In this document: in pieces, positions 6,806 to 13,075 of the stretch | Numbering within the stretch: the stretch's first letter is position 1 | Layout of the letters: each line of letters starts with the position of its first letter | Origin: Candidatus Lloydbacteria bacterium RIFCSPLOWO2_02_FULL_54_12 | Lineage (GTDB): Bacteria; Patescibacteriota; Minisyncoccia; Phycocordibacterales; UBA6899 | Reading direction: 5' to 3' | DNA length: 13,123 nucleotides | Assembly (NCBI GenBank): GCA_001819095.1 | Contig: MHLS01000045.1 | Location: 14,825 to 27,947 of the forward strand | Program-made: the position numbers and the translations under genes | Notes under the pieces: model-generated | Told to the model about the DNA's origin: nothing | Databases searched by the model: none | Seen by the model: the letters and a program-made list of their open reading frames with translations, nothing else

Positions 6806-7849
6806 TTAAGGAGAGGTGTTTGAACTGGCGTGTTTCTTGCCGATGATAAACGCCTCCGCAATGGCCAACTCTTCATCGGAAATACCCGAAAATCTTGGTG
6901 CGAGGTCTTTTCGTTCGAGTTGGAGATTTTGTCGAGGGTGGTGGTAAACATCGTCATGGAGGATGGTGAAGTATTTCTTCATTTCCTTGATGTGCCACTC
7001 GTGCGGCCAACGGTTGATGAAGAAAACACTCCTGCCCCTGACAACCTTCCACTCTAGGTCAGAGTACGCGAAATGGCCGTTGCGCAAACCGGCGGTATCG
7101 TGGCATTTGAAGTCTATGGACGACGCGATAACACCGCCATCGCGCAAAAGCTCGTTTGCGGCGTAATATGTGCGTACAACATCATCGACGTGTTCAAGTG
7201 CGGCTGACGAGATAATGAGATCCACGCTATTCCGATATTCAAATAAAGACGCATCCGTGTCCCAAGGAACACTGTAGTCTATTGATATCTGCCCGCTATT
7301 ATTCTTCTCGCGCCCTCCCTTCGCGCGAATTGCAATTCTTATTTTTTCAAGCCGATCATCGGCAAGAAACACTTTCAGTTTCTCGTCAGTAAGAATGTCT
7401 GTAGGAAAATTATAGGACTTAAGGTGGGGGCGTTGCTTTGGGCATTGTTCTTGACTCAACAATGGCGCTCGTTTCTTGAAAAGGGAAACGAGCTCTTCGA
7501 AGATCTCTTCGTTGTTGAGGTTGTACGCCGTGGGCACAGCATCAAGTGCCAAGAACGAATTTGCGCCGGAGAGCAGTGCGGCAAGACCGACGCCCAGCGA
7601 GTCACCAGGCCCTATTTCAGCAACGTTCTTATAAGTTACTCCCCCCTGTTGATGCAGAACTATCATCGTGCGCATCCACGATGTGTATAAACCTGCTGCG
7701 GCTTCGCGCACATTTTCGTCTTTCCTTATTCCCGCGCCGCGAAACTGTGGCTGGTGTTGGGGCAAATACTTCCCCAAAGAGTCGGGGAGGGATGTCGCCA
7801 ATCCCTTCAAGTAAAATTTTGGTTTTTTAACACGCTCCCAGAGTCTCAT
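6806..7849 (-). CDS. class I SAM-dependent methyltransferase, substrate unknown
   Basis: A 347-aa protein. The SAM-binding motif I is VAEIGPGDSLGVGLAAL (76-92), with an acidic residue after the next strand (ALDAVP, 101-106). SVDLIISSAALEHVDDV (208-224) and LRDGGVIASSIDFKCHD (235-251) match the later motifs of Methyltransf_11/25-type enzymes. NRWPHEWHIKEMKKYF (279-294) is a common ending. About 100 residues lie between the motif-I acidic strand and motif IV, longer than in minimal enzymes; this part (112-200) is charged and probably a substrate lid. No membrane segment. It probably methylates a sugar or a glycan end, but a protein or small-molecule target cannot be excluded. It looks AT-richer than flanking genes. 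It follows the GT4 gene by 58 bp. Confidence 0.8.
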   Translation of the reverse strand: MRLWERVKKPKFYLKGLATSLPDSLGKYLPQHQPQFRGAGIRKDENVREAAAGLYTSWMRTMIVLHQQGGVTYKNVAEIGPGDSLGVGLAALLSGANSFLALDAVPTAYNLNNEEIFEELVSLFKKRAPLLSQEQCPKQRPHLKSYNFPTDILTDEKLKVFLADDRLEKIRIAIRAKGGREKNNSGQISIDYSVPWDTDASLFEYRNSVDLIISSAALEHVDDVVRTYYAANELLRDGGVIASSIDFKCHDTAGLRNGHFAYSDLEWKVVRGRSVFFINRWPHEWHIKEMKKYFTILHDDVYHHPRQNLQLERKDLAPRFSGISDEELAIAEAFIIGKKHASSNTSP

Positions 7850-7907
7850 GCGAAATCGCTAGTTGGTTGTCCTATAGGGTACCACGGAAACCCGCTTGGG
7901 GGCAAAA

Positions 7908-8936
7908 CTACTGTTTTTCACCCACGAGTATTTTCTCCAACTGCTTTGTCTGCTCCTCCCATGTCGGCATGGTGAGGACATGCTTGTATCCACCTTCGGC
8001 GATCCGTTCACGGAGAGCTGGATCTCGGACCAGTCGTTCAAGTTCCACGGCCAAGCGCTTCGTGTCGCGGCGCGGAGCGACCAAGGCGGTCTTTTCGTGA
8101 AATGCGAAATCTCGGGAGCCGCCGTTGTCATAGGTCGCGACGGCAACCTTGCACGCCATTGCCTCGATCGACGGGAGGCCGAAGCCTTCATCCCATGAGG
8201 GGCAGAGAAAGATGTCGCAGTTGGAATAGAGCCATGCAAGTTTCTCCTGCGGTAAGTTGTAGTGGTATTCGTCGTATCTGTGTTCGGACTGCGGTTTGCG
8301 CGCACCGAATCCGACCAGACGGATCTCGGGATATTTTTTCTTCAGTTCGGCGACAATCGCGACGCCCTCCTTCGTCCCCTTCCAGTCGTAGGTGTGATCG
8401 AGAATGAGAATGCGGACACCGTCGCGCAGATCTCGCGGAACGGGACGAAAAAGTTCGCGGTCAACGGGATTCAAAAGGAGCACGGCTTCTTGTCCGTACT
8501 TGTCTTTCAATAATTCTTTGAGCCACGTCGCAACGACGATCTTCTCTTGCGGTAAACGGTATGCGCGGTCGGAGAGAGCGCGATCGCCGTGGTAGAGCCC
8601 CTCGTCATGCTGAAGGAGATAGCACTGACGTCCTTTTTCCTTGGGGTACTCCGCGATTGCAAGCGCCGTCTGATATGTGGTCGCAACGAGTACATCGCTC
8701 GCCGGTATATGCTCCGCCGTAAAATCCGCAACACGCAGGACCCGTGCGCCGAAATTGGCGACCCACTTGGGGTATCCGAGGCCGAAAAGATTGGCGACCG
8801 TTCGCCGAATGGGGTTGGCGCTCCGGACACACACCGTCACATCATGCCCCGCATACGCCAAACGCGACGCATACTCAAGGATAATGCGAACTCCGCCCGA
8901 AACTTTCAAATGAGGGGCAAGGAAAGAAATTTTCAT
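7908..8936 (-). CDS. family 4 glycosyltransferase (GT-B fold)
   Basis: A 342-aa protein; the start at 8936 (MKISFLAPHLKVSGGVRI) is set by homology because the open frame continues spuriously to 9179 inside the RmlC-like gene. GGAG lies about 11 nt upstream. Residues 1-35 form the N-terminal Rossmann strand and the glycine-rich SGGVRIILEYASRLAYAGHD. The C-terminal donor-binding half contains DIFLCPSWDE, then the retaining-enzyme motif EX7E in EGFGLPSIE (E250, E258), followed by GGSRDFAFHEKTALVAPR. No signal peptide. It would add a sugar, possibly the deoxyhexose made by the adjacent rml genes, to the lipid-linked unit. It lies 22 nt after the RmlC-like gene, in the same transcript. Confidence 0.92.
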   Translation of the reverse strand: MKISFLAPHLKVSGGVRIILEYASRLAYAGHDVTVCVRSANPIRRTVANLFGLGYPKWVANFGARVLRVADFTAEHIPASDVLVATTYQTALAIAEYPKEKGRQCYLLQHDEGLYHGDRALSDRAYRLPQEKIVVATWLKELLKDKYGQEAVLLLNPVDRELFRPVPRDLRDGVRILILDHTYDWKGTKEGVAIVAELKKKYPEIRLVGFGARKPQSEHRYDEYHYNLPQEKLAWLYSNCDIFLCPSWDEGFGLPSIEAMACKVAVATYDNGGSRDFAFHEKTALVAPRRDTKRLAVELERLVRDPALRERIAEGGYKHVLTMPTWEEQTKQLEKILVGEKQ

Positions 8937-8958
8937 ACGGGGGGCATCTCCCAAACAC

Positions 8959-9369
8959 TTAGCGAATCGGACTCTCCCAGTCTTCGGGTTTCGTTTCGCG
9001 GCGATGCTCGTCGTTCGTATTGAACTTTTGGTCGATATAGAAAAGGACGACGGAATCCTCGAGTGCTTTGTAACCGTGCCACACGCCGGGAGGGATGATG
9101 AGGGTCTTCCGCGCATAGGGGGAAAGCGTGATACGTTCCTCCTTTCCGTCTTCGGTAATGAGACGGAAGAGCATCGCACCCTTAGGAACGGCGAAGTAGT
9201 CGGACTGTTCCTTGTGCATGTGGAGCCCCGCGATGGAGCCCTTGGGTACGTGAGTGAAGTTCATGTCGCCGGGGAGCCCGGGGATGATATCGTAAAAACC
9301 GCGACGCCGGTCATCCTCGTGAAAACGCTGGTCATGGAGCTTGCCGATAGGTTTTGGTGTTTCGGACAT
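8959..9369 (-). CDS. short RmlC-like cupin, dTDP-4-dehydrorhamnose 3,5-epimerase family
   Basis: A 136-aa protein, clearly shorter than classical RmlC (about 180 aa). FTHVPKGSIAGLHMHKEQSD (38-57) corresponds to the RmlC segment with the catalytic histidine (GLHxQ; here H50, with H52 replacing Q). LIIPPGVWHGYKALEDSVVL (90-109) matches the IPPGFAHGF segment, with Y111 in LFYIDQKFN at the position of the family tyrosine. N- and C-terminal parts of RmlC that help form the active site are missing or shortened. Lying just after rmlB and rmlD, it probably supplies the epimerase step, but a single-position epimerase or a QdtA/FdtA-like ketoisomerase is possible. It starts 12 nt after the rmlD stop. 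Confidence 0.82.
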   Translation of the reverse strand: MSETPKPIGKLHDQRFHEDDRRRGFYDIIPGLPGDMNFTHVPKGSIAGLHMHKEQSDYFAVPKGAMLFRLITEDGKEERITLSPYARKTLIIPPGVWHGYKALEDSVVLFYIDQKFNTNDEHRRETKPEDWESPIR

Positions 9370-9381
9370 AGAACAGGGGTG

Positions 9382-10272
9382 TTAGCGATGTAATTCCGTT
9401 AAATATCGCCCGAGTGCGTCCTCCCACGGCGGAAGGCCGATGCCGAGCGCTTTCAACTTCTTATTCTTCAGTATACTCCTTTTCGGGCGGTCGATCGTCG
9501 TTCCCGAGTCGGCCGTTGTCGTCTTCGTCAACTTCGTCCGTAAGCCCGACCGGCGAAAGATCTCCCGCGCAAAGTCGTGCCACGTCGCGCTTCCTTCGTT
9601 CACCAGATGATACGTTCCGTAAGGGACCTCCTTGGCAAGAAGCTCGCGGATGCCGTCTGCGAGGTCGCGGGTGTAGGTCGGCGCCGTAAATTGGTCCGCG
9701 ACCACACGGACTTCGCCGCCCTCCTTCGCAAGTGAAAGCATCTTGGTTACGAAGTTGTATCCCTTCCCTCCTCCTGCATGAATGCCGAAGAGCGCGCTCG
9801 TGCGAACGATCCAATGGTCGGGGTTGCCGATCCGGACCAGTCTCTCCCCCGCCTCTTTTGATGCGCCGTAGACATTGAGCGGATGTGTTTCGTCACCCTC
9901 CTTGTATCCGCTCTTTTTCGTGCCGGGGAAAACATAGTCGGTACTCACATGAAGAACGGGGACACCGATTGCACGTGCGGCGACTGCGAGATGATACGGA
10001 CCGAGCGCGTTCACAAGATATGCGCGAGAAGGGTCGCGTCCAGCCTCCTCCACCTTATTGTATGCCGCCGCGTTGAGGACGATGTCCGGCTTCACCTCTT
10101 CTACCTTTTTCTCCGTCGCCTTACGGTCGGTGATGTCGAGGCCGGCATGATCGACGCCGAGAGCGACGAATGCGGGCGAGAGGGCGCGCATGAGGTCGTG
10201 TCCGAGTTGCCCATCCCTACCAACGACAAGAACGCGGGGCTTAGTAATACTTGGCTTGGCGCTGTTTTTCAT
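9382..10272 (-). CDS. rmlD: dTDP-4-dehydrorhamnose reductase
   Basis: A 296-aa short-chain dehydrogenase/reductase of typical RmlD length. Family marks are GRDGQLGHDL (18-27; usually GxxGQLG), DIVLNAAAYNKVEEAG (63-78), HVSTDYVFPG (108-117), the YxxxK pair Y135/K139 in NVYGASKEAGE, DQFTAPTYTRDLADGI, and RPKRSILKNKKL near the end. It would use NAD(P)H to reduce the 4-keto group of the dTDP-6-deoxy-4-keto sugar, the last step of dTDP-L-rhamnose synthesis. The ATG at 10272 overlaps the end of rmlB by 32 bp; the only in-frame ATG before the Rossmann strand, it gives a short, basic N-terminal extension. Translational coupling with rmlB is likely. Confidence 0.92.
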   Translation of the reverse strand: MKNSAKPSITKPRVLVVGRDGQLGHDLMRALSPAFVALGVDHAGLDITDRKATEKKVEEVKPDIVLNAAAYNKVEEAGRDPSRAYLVNALGPYHLAVAARAIGVPVLHVSTDYVFPGTKKSGYKEGDETHPLNVYGASKEAGERLVRIGNPDHWIVRTSALFGIHAGGGKGYNFVTKMLSLAKEGGEVRVVADQFTAPTYTRDLADGIRELLAKEVPYGTYHLVNEGSATWHDFAREIFRRSGLRTKLTKTTTADSGTTIDRPKRSILKNKKLKALGIGLPPWEDALGRYLTELHR

Positions 10273-11275
10273 AATGATCCGAGAACTCTTTCTTCGCTTT
10301 CACCTTCTTCCACCAGTCGGGGTTCTCTACATACCAGTCGATGATCTCGGGAAGCGATGAGACGAGAGTGCGCTTCGGCGTCCATCCGAGTTCGCGCTCG
10401 ATCCTCCCCGCATGCGGCGCATACCGCATATCCGCGCCGGGGCGGTCGCCCACGTGAAGAAGCACCTTGTCATGCGAGGCGCCGAGATACTCCGCAATCC
10501 GCTTGAGTAGCGCAAGATTCGAGTCCTCATCGCCCGCGATGTTGTAGATGCTCCCGTTCTTCGCCTGATGAAGCACGAGGTCGATTCCTTCGGCAAAGTC
10601 GTCGGTGTGGAGCCACGTGCGGATGTGCTTGCCGTTTCCGTGGACCGGAATGGTCGCGCCCTCGATGATGTTCGTAACGGCAAGCGGGATGAGTTTTTCG
10701 GGATACTGGTACGGTCCGAAGTTGTTCGATCCGCGGACGATCATGACGGGCGCGTTGTGCGAGCGCATATAGGACTGCACGAGAAGGTCCGCCCCCGCCT
10801 TGGACGCCGCGTACGGATTCGAAGGGCGCATCGGGCTCTCTTCAGTCGAATAGCCCGTCTCGACGTCGCCGTATACTTCGTCGGTCGAGATCTGGAGGAA
10901 CTTCACGTCGTACTTGCGCGCGAGCTGGAGGAGATTCTGCACGCCGACGATATTCGAGCGGATGAATTCTCCCGAATCAACGAGCGAACGGTCCACATGG
11001 CTCTCGGCGGCGAAGTTGACGACCACCTCGGGCTCGTACGCTTCGAGGACGTCGTGCACCGCCTTCGCGTCGGCGATATCACCCTTCACGAACACATAGC
11101 GGCGGTCGTCTCCCTTCACGCTCTCGAGCGCTTCGATGTCGCTTAAATTCTCCGGGTTCCCCGCGTACGTCAGCGCATCATAGTTGATGATGAAGTAGGA
11201 CGGATATTTGTTGTAGACATGGCGGATGAAGTTCGACCCGATGAACCCCATTCCTCCGGTGATGAGTAACTTCAT
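10241..11275 (-). CDS. rmlB: dTDP-glucose 4,6-dehydratase
   Basis: A 344-aa extended SDR enzyme of normal RmlB length. MKLLITGGMGFIGSNF gives the NAD-binding GxxGxxG (7-13). DALTYAGNPENL (33-44), AAESHVDRSL (89-98), the catalytic TDE in STDEVYGD (T131, D132, E133), YAASK (Y155, K159), RGSNNFGPYQYPEKLIP and GDRPGADMRY are all diagnostic. It converts dTDP-glucose to dTDP-4-keto-6-deoxyglucose with bound NAD+. The ATG at 11275 is chosen by homology; a GTG at 11302 would extend the frame through the leader element. The first two bases of the start codon are the last bases of a 14-bp inverted-repeat arm, so initiation may be controlled by RNA structure. rmlA, which makes dTDP-glucose, is not in the window. 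Confidence 0.95.
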   Translation of the reverse strand: MKLLITGGMGFIGSNFIRHVYNKYPSYFIINYDALTYAGNPENLSDIEALESVKGDDRRYVFVKGDIADAKAVHDVLEAYEPEVVVNFAAESHVDRSLVDSGEFIRSNIVGVQNLLQLARKYDVKFLQISTDEVYGDVETGYSTEESPMRPSNPYAASKAGADLLVQSYMRSHNAPVMIVRGSNNFGPYQYPEKLIPLAVTNIIEGATIPVHGNGKHIRTWLHTDDFAEGIDLVLHQAKNGSIYNIAGDEDSNLALLKRIAEYLGASHDKVLLHVGDRPGADMRYAPHAGRIERELGWTPKRTLVSSLPEIIDWYVENPDWWKKVKAKKEFSDHYEKQRQAKYY

Positions 11276-11393
11276 CCCGTTAGAGGTAGGACGCGAACCC
11301 ACTCGTTCGCGTTAATACCTGATTATTGCTAATAACAACCACCTGCTTCATCATTTTCATAAAATTTAGCGGGTCCGCGACCTCTAACGGGAT
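11274..11393 (-). promoter_or_regulatory. 120-nt structured leader/inverted-repeat element of rmlB
   Basis: On the transcribed strand the element begins ATCCCGTTAGAGGT (11393-11380) and ends with the exact complement ACCTCTAACGGGAT (11287-11274): a 14-bp closing stem. Continuing inward, CGCGGACCC (11379-11371) can pair with GGGTTCGCG (11300-11292), 9 bp with one G-U, after a 4-nt bulge TCCT on the 3' side. Inside are ATTTT-ATG-AAAAT and TTATT-AGC-AATAA hairpins. ACGCGAAC/GTTCGCGT (11312-11305 with 11298-11291, 8 bp) competes with the inner long-range stem. A promoter predicted at 11434-11406 would start RNA about 5 nt before the element, so it would be the whole 5' UTR. It could be a riboswitch-like or protein-bound leader, or a mobile repeat. 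Confidence 0.6.
11280..11360 (-). CDS. possible 26-aa leader peptide within the rmlB leader
   Basis: An ATG at 11360 opens a 26-codon frame beginning MKMMKQVVVISNNQ and ending GFASYL, with TAA at 11282-11280, only 4 nt (CGGG) before the rmlB ATG. Three ATGs lie within its first four codons. There is no Shine-Dalgarno and no run of one amino acid of the kind used in attenuation. Translation would open the closing stem and might couple to rmlB. It may equally be chance inside a structured element. Confidence 0.22.
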   Translation of the reverse strand: MKMMKQVVVISNNQVLTRTSGFASYL

Positions 11394-11405
11394 CATGTGT
11401 TTTGT

Positions 11406-11434
11406 ATACTAAAGAGAACGCGCTCGACTGGCAA
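11406..11434 (-). promoter_or_regulatory. promoter candidate for rmlB and downstream genes
   Basis: On the minus strand TTGCCA (11434-11429; one mismatch to TTGACA) is 17 bp from TAGTAT (11411-11406; four of six matches to TATAAT). The expected start site is near 11398-11400, just ahead of the 120-nt structured element. It sits in the 201-bp gap after the C-methyltransferase gene and would drive rmlB, rmlD, the RmlC-like gene and the GT4 gene. Confidence 0.5.
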
Positions 11435-11476
11435 ATAGTCGCAGAAATAAGCTGGGAAACGACCCTTTGCACACCC

Positions 11477-12721
11477 CTAGAGAACCCGCAGATACTCCCC
11501 GATGGGGACGATGAATTTCGTACCGCGCTTCCGCAGGGCATCCTCCCGCTCAAGGATCTTCTCCAGATAATTCCACGCGAGGACGAGGAGATAGTCCGGC
11601 GGGTCCTTACGTGCAACGTCAACGTGGACCACGGGAATGTGCATGCCGGGAGAGAACTTCCCGATCTTGGTCGGCAACTCTTCGGTGAGATACTCGAGCG
11701 TTTCGGGCCCGATCTTCGCGTAGTTGAGGAGCGTGTTCCCCTTCGCGGGTGCGCCGTATCCGGCAATGCGCTTGCCCTCTTTTTTCAACTTCGCCAGAAG
11801 GTCCGTCGTCTCCTTCACGCGGCGCTCCGCGCGGCGTGCAAGATTGTGATACGAGGGCACGATGTTAAGATTCATTCCCTCCTCCTTGTTCACAAAGCCG
11901 GGAACACGTAAATGCACCTCGTGCGCGTCCGGCCAGCCGACGAACATGCGCATCGAATTTCCCTGCACGCTTTTGCCGCGCACATCGAAGACCTGAAGAC
12001 CATGAGACTCAAAGAGACGTTTCAGGGGGCGCACCGCAAGACAGGAGAGATGCTCGTGATAGATCGTGTCGAAGGAGAGATTTTCAAACATATCGACCAA
12101 GTACGGCGCCTCGAAGACAAAGGCACCCTTCGGCGCAAGCAGGGCCTTCACGGCACGCACCAGATCCTGATGGTCGTTGATGTGCGCGACGACGTTGTTG
12201 CCGATGATGAGGTCTGCCTTCCCATGCTCTTTCGCAATGCGCTTTGCAACCGCTTCTCCCCACGGTTCTGCCAAGGTCGGGGTGCCTCGGTCGTTGGCGA
12301 TCTTGGCGACATTCTTCGCCGGATCGACGCCCAAGACCTTCTTCACGTCGCACTTCTGAAACGCGGAGAGGAGGAGTCCGTCATTCGACCCGATCTCAAC
12401 CACGAAAGAATTCTTGCCGAGCGCAAAACGCTTCGCAATGCTTTCGGCGTATTCGGTGAAATGCTTCGGAGTCGTCGGACCCGCACCCGCAGTGAGGTAG
12501 ACATAATCCTGAAAGAGCGTATCGAGGTCGACGACATCAATGAGCTGGACCAACTGACAGTCCTCGCAAACATAAGCCTTAAGGGGATAGCGCGTCTCAT
12601 GTCCATCCGCGAGCGCCTCTTTGGTAAGAAACGCGTTCGCCGGCGGCTGGTCGGAGAGGTCGAGAAAAAGGGTGAGTTTCGACGAGCCGCAATCGCGACA
12701 CGCGGTGTTCTTCGTCAGCAT
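11477..12721 (-). CDS. NovU/TylC3-type sugar C-methyltransferase with N-terminal zinc site
   Basis: A 414-aa protein with the three-part layout of this family. Residues 8-56 hold a zinc-binding module with paired cysteines C8/C11 and C52/C55 and the motif LSDQPPANAFL (22-32). The middle is a SAM-binding Rossmann domain (VVEIGSNDGLLL, 107-118; GVDPAKNVAK; FEAPYLVDM) with YHEHLS (221-226), proposed as catalytic in sugar C-methyltransferases. The C-terminal domain has the conserved GYGAPAKGNTLLNY (321-334). Known members methylate carbon of a dTDP-keto-deoxy sugar; next to rmlB a branched deoxyhexose is a reasonable inference, but many homologues in polysaccharide loci have no assigned substrate. 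The ATG at 12721 is preceded by an extended -10 box 7 nt upstream, suggesting a leaderless transcript. Confidence 0.88.
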   Translation of the reverse strand: MLTKNTACRDCGSSKLTLFLDLSDQPPANAFLTKEALADGHETRYPLKAYVCEDCQLVQLIDVVDLDTLFQDYVYLTAGAGPTTPKHFTEYAESIAKRFALGKNSFVVEIGSNDGLLLSAFQKCDVKKVLGVDPAKNVAKIANDRGTPTLAEPWGEAVAKRIAKEHGKADLIIGNNVVAHINDHQDLVRAVKALLAPKGAFVFEAPYLVDMFENLSFDTIYHEHLSCLAVRPLKRLFESHGLQVFDVRGKSVQGNSMRMFVGWPDAHEVHLRVPGFVNKEEGMNLNIVPSYHNLARRAERRVKETTDLLAKLKKEGKRIAGYGAPAKGNTLLNYAKIGPETLEYLTEELPTKIGKFSPGMHIPVVHVDVARKDPPDYLLVLAWNYLEKILEREDALRKRGTKFIVPIGEYLRVL

Positions 12722-12728
12722 ATCGGCT

Positions 12729-12737
12729 ACTATAGCA
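12729..12737 (-). promoter_or_regulatory. extended -10 promoter of the C-methyltransferase gene
   Basis: On the minus strand TGCTATAGT (12737-12729) fits the extended -10 form TGnTATAAT with one mismatch. No good -35 is present; the upstream DNA is the T-run of the preceding terminator. The ATG follows 7 nt after the -10 box, so the message is probably leaderless. Confidence 0.5.
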
Positions 12738-12747
12738 AAAAGCGTAT

Positions 12748-12776
12748 AAAAAAACAGGCAGCCGCTATGGACTGCC
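12748..12776 (-). terminator. Rho-independent terminator after the 76-aa gene
   Basis: On the minus strand GGCAGTC (12776-12770) pairs with GGCTGCC (12763-12757), 7 bp including one G-U, around a 6-nt loop. After TG a run of seven T follows (12754-12748). It lies 22 nt beyond the stop of the small gene and just before the C-methyltransferase promoter, separating the two transcripts. Confidence 0.75.
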
Positions 12777-12798
12777 CGCCTCCTCTGGCCTGTGCCGA

Positions 12799-13029
12799 TC
12801 ACGCTCCGTCGCGCCAGCGGAAGTACTCCAACACTTCGTCGCCGAGCGCTACGTGGCCGTTATTCGCGTACTCCCGAATGCGCTTCATCTCGCCTTCGAG
12901 GAGAGTGTCGATGCGGCCCTTCACGATGCCTTGGCTGTGTGTGACCGTGGCGCCCCACGGTTGTGGCGCAACCACGTTGTAGAGGCGTATCTTGAGGACC
13001 TTGAAGCTGACCTCGAGCACAGCCTTCAA
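12799..13029 (-). CDS. small protein of unknown function (76 aa)
   Basis: Unrecognised. The frame shows the same bias to C or G in third positions as neighbouring genes and is followed by a good terminator, so it is probably a real gene. The peptide has a beta-rich first half (VSFKVLKIRLYNVV, then PWGATV) and a charged helical second half (LLEGEMKRIREYANNGHVAL, then VLEYFRWRDGA). No signal peptide, membrane segment or cysteine. The start is a TTG at 13029 placed 6 nt after a TATTAT box, which would make another leaderless message; a GTG at codon 4 is an alternative. It precedes the polysaccharide genes but is separated from them by the terminator, so no functional link is claimed. Confidence 0.6.
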   Translation of the reverse strand: MKAVLEVSFKVLKIRLYNVVAPQPWGATVTHSQGIVKGRIDTLLEGEMKRIREYANNGHVALGDEVLEYFRWRDGA

Positions 13030-13049
13030 AATGAGATAATACCCAAAAT

Positions 13050-13075
13050 CACCGGTTTATTCCCCGGTGTTTTTT
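13050..13075 (+). terminator. Rho-independent terminator, plus-strand orientation
   Basis: CACCGG (13050-13055) and CCGGTG (13064-13069) form a 6-bp stem with an 8-nt loop, followed on the plus strand by six T (13070-13075). On the minus strand the hairpin is followed by ATTTT, so it may also weakly end the partial gene at the right edge, whose stop codon lies in the loop. No plus-strand gene is seen reading towards it. Confidence 0.6.

Noticed and set aside
11276..11302. GTG start giving rmlB a 9-residue extension
   Set aside because: RmlB homology begins at MKLLITGG; the extension would be translated from the leader element with no ribosome-binding site.
11274..11393. Integron attC site
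   Set aside because: An attC would run from RYYYAAC to GTTRRRY; here the arms are in the opposite order (GTTAGAG first, CTCTAAC last) and there is no integrase or cassette array.
12820..12830. GGAAGTACTCC near 12820 identical to part of the 183-bp element
   Set aside because: It is 11 nt inside coding sequence of the 76-aa gene, with no flanking similarity; chance match.
11912..12982. 356-codon plus-strand frame opposite the C-methyltransferase
   Set aside because: Charged, featureless product running antisense across the methyltransferase, a terminator and the 76-aa gene; a GC-rich codon-bias artefact.
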